Shown here one piece after another: positions 1 through 5,784 of a DNA stretch of 5,784 bases. The position numbers and the translations under genes were made by a program. The stretch is from NCBI GenBank assembly GCA_031276055.1, contig JAISNW010000030.1, positions 1 to 5,784 on the forward strand, read 5' to 3'. Origin of the DNA: Deferribacteraceae bacterium. Its GTDB lineage: Bacteria > Chrysiogenota > Deferribacteres > Deferribacterales > JAISNW01. The notes beneath the pieces are model-generated. The model saw only the letters and a list, made by a program, of their open reading frames with translations, was not told the DNA's origin and did not search any database. The stretch's first letter is position 1; each line of letters opens with the position of its first letter.

Positions 1-821
1 ATATCCGTTGCTAGACGGATTAAATTTTGTGCTGTATCCTGCTCGTCATTGCTTACAGTAAGGGTTTTGAGCTCTCTTTTTATATTTTTTCTGCTATCGA
101 CGTACAGAGCCGCTAGAAATATGGGGAAAAGAATATCTCTATTTACTCTACTATAAACGCTTTTCATAGTGCGTATAAGAGTTTTTAAGTTCGGTTCAAA
201 ACCGAAAACCGTTTGCAAGATTCCATAGTGCGCCAACTGTTCATAAAGATATTCATTGGGGTCAGCGCAGCTAAAATATCTTAGCTCTTGACAGATCCTC
301 TCGTTTGCAACACCTCTAATAAAGGGGCATGCCTCACCAGCGAGGGCAAAAAAGCTCTCTGTAAGCTCAAAGTCTAAAAGAGCTGCAAATCTAAAGGCGC
401 GCAATATCCTTATAGGGTCGTCTAAAAGCGAGCGGGGGTAAGCGGGTTTAATCTTTTTAGCATATATATCCGACGGATCCCCTAAAAGCCCCCCCTCTAA
501 ATTGAGAGCTAGATTATTTATAGTAAAATCTCGTAAAGCGAGGTCTGCTCTAATATCTTCACCCCTAGGAGCTGAAATATCTATATGAAATCTCCCAAAT
601 GGGAGGCGGATATTGCCCTTAAAGGAGATCGGCCTTCTCCGGATACGGCGCGCCAAAAGATCGGCATAGTTCCTGTAATCTCCGCCGAAGACTGTTATAT
701 CTATATCTTGTAGGGGTAATTCAAGGATAATATCCCTTACCGCCCCCCCCACAATATACACATCATACCCATCTGCTTTCAACTTTGAGATAGGGAGGTT
801 TTCATTAAGAGAGAGCATCAT
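1..821 (-). CDS. CCA-adding enzyme / poly(A) polymerase family nucleotidyltransferase, C-terminus outside window
   Basis: A minus-strand frame stays open for 273 codons from ATG at 821 to the left edge. Its product matches class II tRNA nucleotidyltransferases and poly(A) polymerases, cytoplasmic enzymes that add CCA (or C, A or poly(A)) to RNA 3' ends. Visible motifs: VGGAVRD at residues 24-30; the metal-binding DID at 39-41 with a further Asp at 81 that may complete the site; LRDFTIN at 96-102 (usually RRDFTIN); DDPIRILRAFRF at 134-145, matching the EDxxR nucleotide-selecting motif with Asp for Glu; and ERICQEL at 174-180. An in-frame stop at 831-833 limits the start to ATG 821 or the adjacent ATG 818; neither has a clear Shine-Dalgarno. 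The gene is divergent from the sensor kinase and probably unrelated to it. Family membership is clear from the motifs. CCA-adding, A-adding, CC-adding and poly(A) activities cannot be told apart here, especially without the C-terminus. A run of eight G lies within the VGGAVRD codons. Confidence 0.93.
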   Translation of the reverse strand, partial: MMLSLNENLPISKLKADGYDVYIVGGAVRDIILELPLQDIDITVFGGDYRNYADLLARRIRRRPISFKGNIRLPFGRFHIDISAPRGEDIRADLALRDFTINNLALNLEGGLLGDPSDIYAKKIKPAYPRSLLDDPIRILRAFRFAALLDFELTESFFALAGEACPFIRGVANERICQELRYFSCADPNEYLYEQLAHYGILQTVFGFEPNLKTLIRTMKSVYSRVNRDILFPIFLAALYVDSRKNIKRELKTLTVSNDEQDTAQNLIRLATD

Positions 822-847
822 ATAGATAAATTAGAGCTAAAGGCATT

Positions 848-861
848 AAAGATCAATCTTT
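848..861. repeat. 14-bp inverted repeat in the divergent intergenic region
   Basis: AAAGAT, a two-base spacer CA, then ATCTTT: a perfect 6-bp inverted repeat lying between the two divergent genes. It could be an operator for a dimeric regulator or chance in AT-rich DNA. It is too short and too far from either stop codon to be a terminator for a known transcript. No regulator can be named. Confidence 0.3.
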
Positions 862-866
862 TTATA
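861..866 (-). promoter_or_regulatory. Possible -10 element for the nucleotidyltransferase gene
   Basis: The minus strand reads TATAAA here, about 40 bases upstream of ATG 821, a plausible spacing for a sigma-70-type -10 box with a short leader. No convincing -35 hexamer lies at the right distance, so this is a weak call. Confidence 0.22.
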
Positions 867-891
867 TAAGCGCTCTCTCCTATATTCTTTA

Positions 892-923
892 TTGACTTTC
901 CTATCCAATGAAGTTAATTTAAT
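892..923 (+). promoter_or_regulatory. Possible promoter for the kinase/HD-GYP operon
   Basis: TTGACT at 892-897 matches five of six bases of a sigma-70 -35 box. The best downstream -10-like hexamer is TTTAAT at 918-923, also five of six, but the spacer is 20 bases, longer than the usual 16-18. At the ideal spacing only poor matches occur, such as TAATTT at 915-920. Transcription from here would start around 930, which leaves no room for translation from TTG 936 and suits ATG 978. Confidence 0.3.
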
Positions 924-937
924 TTAATAGCTCATTT

Positions 938-971
938 GGGTTATTTAAGGGGTTTTGGGGATGTTTTGGGG
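938..971 (+). other. Four-run G cluster, potential G-quadruplex, in the kinase leader
   Basis: Four G-runs fall within 34 bases: GGG 938-940, GGGG 949-952, GGGG 957-960 and GGGG 968-971, with loops of 8, 4 and 7 bases. The last two runs belong to a 10-bp direct repeat, GTTTTGGGGA, at 952-961 and 963-972. The spacing nearly meets the classical quadruplex rule (loops up to 7); the first loop is one base too long. The last run is also the best Shine-Dalgarno-like sequence for ATG 978, so folding could affect translation. Formation is inferred, not shown. Confidence 0.4.
968..971 (+). promoter_or_regulatory. Probable ribosome binding site for the kinase
   Basis: GGGG lies six bases before ATG 978, a workable but non-canonical Shine-Dalgarno. 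It favours ATG 978 over the alternative in-frame TTG at 936, which has only AT-rich sequence upstream. Confidence 0.4.
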
Positions 972-977
972 AATAGG

Positions 978-3900
978 ATGCGTAGTCTAACCGTTGCTTC
1001 GCTGATATGCTTATTGTTTTTTTTCTGTGCAGCTCCTGCCCTTTCAGAGGGGTGGGCGCCGCCTAATAGAAAAAACTACCTAAGCATCCCAGGCATAACT
1101 GAAAGTGAAATTAAAGCGGTGGAGAAACTTAAAGGTGAGAGAGCTTACTTCGTACTGGGCTCTGTTTTAAGCGAAAACGCCTTTTACAGCGGCGATGCCT
1201 CTATCAAAGGTTTTTCTGCCCACTTCTCAGAACTCTTGACAGAGATATTCGGCATCCCCTTTGTCCCTAAAGTTTATTCATGGAATGATCTCTATGACGG
1301 GTTGGTTCTTGAAGATATAGATTTCACGGCTGAATTTTACACAGATTTTTACGGTTCTGCATATTTTGCCACAACACCCCTCCTTTCCCGCTCTGTTAAG
1401 GTTTTGCGCCCAAAAAACGCCCCGCTCTTTTCCGAAATTCGCTACAGCAAGCCCCTCAAGATAGGGCTTATTAAAGATATACCCACCTATGAAGAGCTAA
1501 AATCTTTCTTTGATTTTAAGCATACAACACTTCGTATATGGGATACAGAGGCTGCTTACAATCTCCTGCTTTCAGGGGAGTTGGATGCAATAATCACCGA
1601 TGATTCCTCGCGGATGCCTATTGATCTCACAGATGAGATAAACGTTGAGGATTTTTACCCCCTCATATACACAAAAACTTCTTTTGCCACCTATAACAGA
1701 GAGCTTGAACCGATAATCAGCATCTTCCAAAAGTATATTAACTCCTTCACCAGCAAAGATTTTGAAAAGCTCCTTATGGATATGAAAAAAGAGGGAGAGC
1801 TTGACTTTCTAAGATATAGGCTCTTTAGAAGCCTTACCCCCGCAGAAACCCAGTTGATAAACCGCTATACATATAACAAAAAGGTTGTTATGGTTCAGGC
1901 GGCTAGTGAGAATTACCCTATCATCTTCTTTGATCAACAGTCTGCTGTCTGGCGCGGGATAGCAGTTGACGCACTCAATGAGATAGCCGGCTTCACAGGC
2001 TTAACTTTTGCCCCATACGAAGGGCGGCTTTCCGATAATGACGCCGAGATGAGCGTTGAGGTTGTTAGAACCAATGAAACAGAGAATAACTACCTATGGA
2101 CAGACCTTCCTTTCTTCTCTAACACATTCGCTCTGATCTCCAAAGCCTCTCAAGACGATATCAGCATCTCGCGCGTCTGGCGCAGCAAGGTGGGGATTGT
2201 AAATAACACCCCGTATATGGCTGTCTTTAAGGAGTGGTTTCCAAAACATACGGGGCTATATATCTTTGAAGATTATAAAACGCTTCTAAGCGCTCTTGAC
2301 AGAGGGGATGTAGACTGCATTATGGGCTCGCGCTCTCTACTTATGAATCTAACCAGTTTTCACGGCAGGATAGAGGTTCGCGCCAATCTAACCTTTGATT
2401 ACCCTTTCAATTCATATTTTGCATTTAAGAAAGATCAAGAGCTGCTGCGTTCTATTGTAAACAAATCTATGCAGTTAGTCGACCTAGAGAGGATAGCGGC
2501 GGACTGGAATCAAGATGTGTTTGACTACCGCGCTAAATTAGCGGGGGCGGTGCTGCCATTCCTTGTAGCTCTGCTTATCACCCTGACCACTACAATATTT
2601 TTCCTAGTTTATTTCTTGAAAAAGCGGAAAAATATCAATAAAAAACTTGAGGAGGCTGTAGAACAGCGCACTCAAGAGCTCTTAGAACAAACTAAGGCGG
2701 CTGAAGGCGCATCTAGGGTAAAGAGTGAATTTTTAGCCAATATAAGCCACGAGATAAGAACCCCTCTAAACGCCATAATCGGTTTAGGAGAGCTGGAACT
2801 TATGAAAAAGCTCCCCAAAGACACCCACACAAATATTGAAAAGATTTTCAGCTCAGGCAAAACCCTTTTGAGCATTATAAACGATGTGTTGGATATTTCT
2901 AAGATAGAATCAGGCAAAGTGGAGATAATTGAAGTTGCTTATGAGCTTGCCAGCCTGATAAACGATACTATCCATATTAATATTGTCCGCATCGGTTCAA
3001 AGCCTATCGCCTTTGTTTTAGATATTGACGAATCTCTGCCTATAAAGCTCTTAGGGGATGAACTTAGGGTAAAGCAGATAATAAACAACCTCCTCTCCAA
3101 CGCTTTTAAGTATACTAAATATGGAACCGTCACCCTTTCTATACATCGCGAAGGCGATAACCCGCTGCAGCAGGGAGAGCCTATTCAACTTAACATATCT
3201 GTTAAAGATACAGGACAGGGGATAAAAGAAGATGATATGCCTAAGCTCTTCTCAAAATACAATCAACTTGATACAAGGGCAAATAGGAAGATTGAGGGAA
3301 CAGGGCTAGGGCTCTCAATATGCCTTAATTTCGTCAAGATGATGGGAGGAGAGATCAGCGTTGAGAGTGAGTTCGGACGCGGCAGCACATTTTCTCTAAC
3401 CATAAACCAGAAGATTGTTGATCCATCCCCCATAGGTTATGAAACGGTGGAAAACCTTCGCAAATTCCGCACCGTAGGGCAGCGCAAAGGCTTTTCTCAA
3501 GATATTGTAAAGGTTTACATGCCATACGGCAAAGTTTTAGTCGTTGACGATGTGCCCACAAACCTTGATGTTGTGAAGGGGATGATGCTCCCCTATGGGT
3601 TGATGATGGATTTTGCTTTAAGCGGCATGGAGGCTATTGAGATGATAAAGGCGGAAAAACTCCGCTACGATGTCATCTTTATGGATCATATGATGCCTAA
3701 TATGGATGGGATAGAGGCGGTAAAGATCATAAGAAACGAGATAAACACCGAATACGCTCGGACAGTTCCTATCTTAGCATTTACCGCCAACGCTCTTATA
3801 GGCAATGAAGAGCTCTTTCTTGCCCACGGTTTTCAAGGTTTTCTTTCAAAACCCCTTGATGCGGTTAAACTAGACGAAGCTCTTAACAAGTGGGTAAGAA

Positions 3901-4562
3901 ACCGAGAACGTGAGAGTGAGGTTAAAATAGTTGAAGACAACGCAATAAGAAACCCTACCTTATTAAAAACTACGATAGAGGGGTTGAATATAAAAAAGGG
4001 GGTCGACCGTTTCGGCGGCAATTCAGAATCCTACATTACGGTTCTTCGCTCCTACCTTACCAACACCACCGCCATCATTGAGAGCTTAAAGGCAGTTAAA
4101 CCTGAAAATATCAAGGATTACGCCATAAGAGTTCATGGAATTAAAGGCAGCAGTTACAGCATTGGAGCAGATCTTGTAGGGGATATGGCAGAGCAGCTTG
4201 AACTAGCTGCAAAAAGCGATGAATATGAATATATCAGCGCAACAAATATCTTCTTCATCAACAAGTTAGAGGAGCTGCTGGAAAAGTTGAGGCTGCTTAT
4301 AACTTCCCTTGACAGCGAAACGCCCGCCCAAACTACTAAGCCCGCTCCTGATAAAGAGCTGCTTGCACAACTTCTTGAAGCTTGCCAGCGTGTGGATATA
4401 GACGAAATTGAAAATTGTATTGCTAATCTTGAAAAATTTCGTTATGAAAATGATGACAATCTTATTGTATGGCTTAGGGGCGAGTTCGATAAATTTGAAT
4501 TTGACTCCATAATAAATAGACTTTCAACAGAACTTGGGGTGCAGATAAACACAGGCGGATAA
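978..4562 (+). CDS. Hybrid sensor histidine kinase: two solute-binding domains, HisKA, HATPase, receiver, HPt
   Basis: A 1194-residue inner-membrane hybrid kinase that should sense a periplasmic ligand and start a multistep phosphorelay. Residues count from ATG 978, chosen because the protein then starts with a textbook signal peptide (MRSLT, a hydrophobic stretch, cleavage near APA-LSEG); TTG 936 would add 14 unlikely residues. Domains: two SBP_bac_3-like (family 3 solute-binding) domains, roughly 51-276 and 301-511; membrane helix about 522-546; coiled linker 548-580; HisKA with phospho-His 591 in SHEIRTPLN, whose HExxT pattern suggests phosphatase activity too; HATPase with N-box Asn 708, DTGQGI from 744 and GTGLGLSI at 774-781; receiver with acidic pair Asp 857/858, phospho-Asp 903 (FMDHMMPNMDG), Thr 936 and Lys 958; HPt with His 1053 in HGIKGSS. 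A helical tail, about 1126-1186, is unassigned. All relay residues are present. The ligand is unknown: I do not see the conserved Arg typical of amino-acid-binding SBPs. It lies 16 bases upstream of the HD-GYP regulator, its likely partner. Confidence 0.95.
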   Translation: MRSLTVASLICLLFFFCAAPALSEGWAPPNRKNYLSIPGITESEIKAVEKLKGERAYFVLGSVLSENAFYSGDASIKGFSAHFSELLTEIFGIPFVPKVYSWNDLYDGLVLEDIDFTAEFYTDFYGSAYFATTPLLSRSVKVLRPKNAPLFSEIRYSKPLKIGLIKDIPTYEELKSFFDFKHTTLRIWDTEAAYNLLLSGELDAIITDDSSRMPIDLTDEINVEDFYPLIYTKTSFATYNRELEPIISIFQKYINSFTSKDFEKLLMDMKKEGELDFLRYRLFRSLTPAETQLINRYTYNKKVVMVQAASENYPIIFFDQQSAVWRGIAVDALNEIAGFTGLTFAPYEGRLSDNDAEMSVEVVRTNETENNYLWTDLPFFSNTFALISKASQDDISISRVWRSKVGIVNNTPYMAVFKEWFPKHTGLYIFEDYKTLLSALDRGDVDCIMGSRSLLMNLTSFHGRIEVRANLTFDYPFNSYFAFKKDQELLRSIVNKSMQLVDLERIAADWNQDVFDYRAKLAGAVLPFLVALLITLTTTIFFLVYFLKKRKNINKKLEEAVEQRTQELLEQTKAAEGASRVKSEFLANISHEIRTPLNAIIGLGELELMKKLPKDTHTNIEKIFSSGKTLLSIINDVLDISKIESGKVEIIEVAYELASLINDTIHINIVRIGSKPIAFVLDIDESLPIKLLGDELRVKQIINNLLSNAFKYTKYGTVTLSIHREGDNPLQQGEPIQLNISVKDTGQGIKEDDMPKLFSKYNQLDTRANRKIEGTGLGLSICLNFVKMMGGEISVESEFGRGSTFSLTINQKIVDPSPIGYETVENLRKFRTVGQRKGFSQDIVKVYMPYGKVLVVDDVPTNLDVVKGMMLPYGLMMDFALSGMEAIEMIKAEKLRYDVIFMDHMMPNMDGIEAVKIIRNEINTEYARTVPILAFTANALIGNEELFLAHGFQGFLSKPLDAVKLDEALNKWVRNRERESEVKIVEDNAIRNPTLLKTTIEGLNIKKGVDRFGGNSESYITVLRSYLTNTTAIIESLKAVKPENIKDYAIRVHGIKGSSYSIGADLVGDMAEQLELAAKSDEYEYISATNIFFINKLEELLEKLRLLITSLDSETPAQTTKPAPDKELLAQLLEACQRVDIDEIENCIANLEKFRYENDDNLIVWLRGEFDKFEFDSIINRLSTELGVQINTGG

Positions 4563-4564
4563 TT

Positions 4565-4568
4565 GGAG
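4565..4568 (+). promoter_or_regulatory. Ribosome binding site of the HD-GYP regulator
   Basis: GGAG sits two bases after the kinase stop codon and ten bases before ATG 4579. The 16-base gap has no room for a terminator or promoter of its own, which supports co-transcription with the kinase. Confidence 0.65.
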
Positions 4569-4578
4569 ATTAAACAAA

Positions 4579-5673
4579 ATGAGCGGTGACAAAAAAAAGG
4601 TAATGATTGTTGACGACAATATTACAAATCTTACGGCCTGTAAAGTCGCCCTATCGGGCGAGTATGCGGTGCTACCGGCCCCATCGGGCGAGAAGATGTT
4701 TAAGCTGCTTGAGCGGATAACCCCTGATCTATTCTTATTAGATGTTGAGATGCCTGATATGAGCGGTTATGAGATAATCAGAATTATTAAAGATAATCCC
4801 GTTTTAGCAGATATCCCTGTAATATTTCTTACCGCTATGAGCGATTTCGGCAATGAGTTAGAAGGGCTCTCCTTAGGAGCTGTGGATTATATAACGAAGC
4901 CGTTTTCACCCCCCTTGCTTGCTAAGAGGATCGCTGTACACCTTCAGATAGAAGCGCAGAAACAGTTGGTAAAAGAGCAGAAAAAACAGTTAGAGTATTA
5001 TGTCAATAATTTAGAGCATATGGTAGAAGAAAAAACCCATACCATCCTTGAATTGCAGAGGGCTATTTTCAACCTCCTTGCTGAAGTAGTTGAATATAGA
5101 GACTATGAAACAGGAGGGCATGTTGCGCGCACCTCAATGTATATTGAATTAATGTTAGACGAGCTCTTAAAGCGGGATATCTATGCAGATGAGATAAGAA
5201 GTTGGGATCGCCAATTTGTCATCCTCTCTTCCCAACTTCACGATATAGGCAAAGTGGCAATCCCTGACAGCATCCTCCTTAAACCTGCTAAACTCACCCC
5301 TGAGGAGTTTGAAGAGATGAAAAAGCACACTACCTATGGGGCAAAGATGATAGAGCGGATAGAAGACAACACCGCCGAGCGCAAATTCATAGAACATGCT
5401 AAGATTATGGCATTGTGCCACCATGAATGGTGGAACGGAAAAGGCTACCCTCAAAAACTTGAAAGTATAAATATTCCGCTTCAAGGGCGCATAATGGCGA
5501 TTGCAGATGTATATGACGCCCTTATTACAGCTAGACCGTATAAAGAAGCGTTTAGCCATAAACAGGCGGTGGAGATAATAGAAAGAGAATCAGGCACGCA
5601 CTTTGACCCGCTGATAGTTGAGGTTTTCTCAGCCATATCGGCTTCGTTTGAGGAGATATTGCATAAAAGTTAA
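4579..5673 (+). CDS. Response regulator with HD-GYP domain, probable cyclic-di-GMP phosphodiesterase
   Basis: A 364-residue cytoplasmic response regulator (RpfG-like architecture), expected to hydrolyse cyclic di-GMP when its receiver is phosphorylated. Receiver, residues 7-120: acidic pair Asp 12/13, phospho-Asp 55 in LLDVEMPDMSG, Thr 85 and Lys 107 (TKPF). A charged, probably coiled-coil linker spans about 121-160. HD-GYP domain, about 160-355: Glu 177 and His 181 in ETGGH, HD at 221-222 followed by Lys 225 (HDIGK), His 250, the His pair 281-282, GYP at 289-291 and Asp 310 in ADVYDA. All metal-binding positions known for the family appear present, including the Glu seen in trinuclear-metal members, so activity is likely. 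There is no DNA-binding or GGDEF domain, so output should be through c-di-GMP level, affecting traits such as motility or biofilm (family knowledge). It is the obvious acceptor for phosphoryl groups from the upstream kinase's HPt. Its stop codon overlaps that of a convergent gene. Confidence 0.96.
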   Translation: MSGDKKKVMIVDDNITNLTACKVALSGEYAVLPAPSGEKMFKLLERITPDLFLLDVEMPDMSGYEIIRIIKDNPVLADIPVIFLTAMSDFGNELEGLSLGAVDYITKPFSPPLLAKRIAVHLQIEAQKQLVKEQKKQLEYYVNNLEHMVEEKTHTILELQRAIFNLLAEVVEYRDYETGGHVARTSMYIELMLDELLKRDIYADEIRSWDRQFVILSSQLHDIGKVAIPDSILLKPAKLTPEEFEEMKKHTTYGAKMIERIEDNTAERKFIEHAKIMALCHHEWWNGKGYPQKLESINIPLQGRIMAIADVYDALITARPYKEAFSHKQAVEIIERESGTHFDPLIVEVFSAISASFEEILHKS

Positions 5674-5784
5674 AAGACAATGCCAAAAGATAGATATACT
5701 CTTTCGCCGTCATAAAAACCGATCAGATCAGCCGCACTATCTGTTTCAGCTTCATACTTCCCCTGATGATTAGGCAAGTTAAGT
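5670..5784 (-). CDS. C-terminal end of a convergent gene, unidentified; possible outer-membrane protein
   Basis: On the minus strand a frame entering from the right edge is open for 37 codons and ends with TAA at 5672-5670. The codons look coding-like (GAA, GAT and GGC frequent). The last residues, GERVYLSFGIVF, put hydrophobic or aromatic side chains at alternate positions and finish in Phe, as in the C-terminal beta-signal of outer-membrane beta-barrels. That resemblance is suggestive only: the rest of the protein is outside the window, and 37 open codons can occur by chance. I do not recognise the family. Confidence 0.5.
   Translation of the reverse strand, partial: LNLPNHQGKYEAETDSAADLIGFYDGERVYLSFGIVF

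Noticed and set aside
869..874. AGCGCT palindrome in the intergenic region
   Set aside because: A six-base palindrome is expected by chance and nothing nearby extends it.
822..977. Riboswitch (for example c-di-GMP responsive) ahead of the kinase operon
   Set aside because: The likely leader is only about 45 bases and shows no conserved riboswitch core.
2672..4021. Several 62-81-codon minus-strand open frames inside the kinase gene
   Set aside because: All are antisense to well-conserved kinase and receiver domains and show no protein-like features of their own.
4653..4692. Direct repeat ATCGGGCGAG at 4653-4662 and 4683-4692
   Set aside because: Both copies are in frame and encode Ser-Gly-Glu within the receiver domain; two copies of a short coding word 30 bases apart are best explained by codon choice.
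5167..5559. A 130-codon open frame on the minus strand inside the HD-GYP gene
   Set aside because: It lies fully opposite conserved HD-GYP codons, its product has no recognisable motif or sensible composition, and no start signal is evident. It is a shadow frame.
5674..5784. Terminator downstream of the HD-GYP gene
   Set aside because: I looked for a GC-rich hairpin followed by a T-run. Only short GATCA repeats near 5722-5731 are present, with no stable stem or T-tract.

Overview
The window looks like ordinary chromosomal DNA from a moderately AT-rich bacterium. Three things suggest a diderm (Gram-negative-type) envelope: a kinase with a signal peptide and an extracytoplasmic sensor, two-component genes of the sort common in anaerobes and spirochaete-like organisms, and a short C-terminal tail at the right edge with a beta-barrel-like ending. 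This taxonomic reading is weak inference; no rRNA or other lineage marker is present. No mobile element, CRISPR array, tRNA or rRNA was seen.

Layout: bases 1-821 (minus strand) hold the N-terminal 273 codons of a class II nucleotidyltransferase (CCA-adding enzyme / poly(A) polymerase family), running off the left edge. Bases 822-977 are a divergent intergenic region. It has weak promoter-like elements, a 14-bp inverted repeat and a cluster of four G-runs that ends 6 nt before the preferred start of the next gene. Bases 978-4562 (plus) encode a 1194-residue hybrid sensor kinase: signal peptide, two periplasmic solute-binding-like domains, one membrane helix, HisKA-HATPase, receiver, HPt and an unassigned helical tail. 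Sixteen bases later, 4579-5673 (plus) encode a 364-residue response regulator with a receiver domain and a complete-looking HD-GYP domain. At the right edge, 5670-5784 (minus) appears to be the C-terminus of a convergent gene whose stop codon interlocks with that of the HD-GYP gene.

Working together: the central pair reads as a two-gene signalling operon. The kinase carries His, Asp and His phosphorylation sites, and the neighbouring gene supplies the fourth, an Asp on a receiver attached to a probable cyclic-di-GMP phosphodiesterase. The simplest model is that a periplasmic ligand alters c-di-GMP breakdown through a four-step relay. The architecture is recognisable rather than new. The less ordinary points are the G-run cluster at the kinase start, the G8 tract inside the catalytic motif of the nucleotidyltransferase, the uncharacterised kinase tail and the interlocked convergent stop codons.
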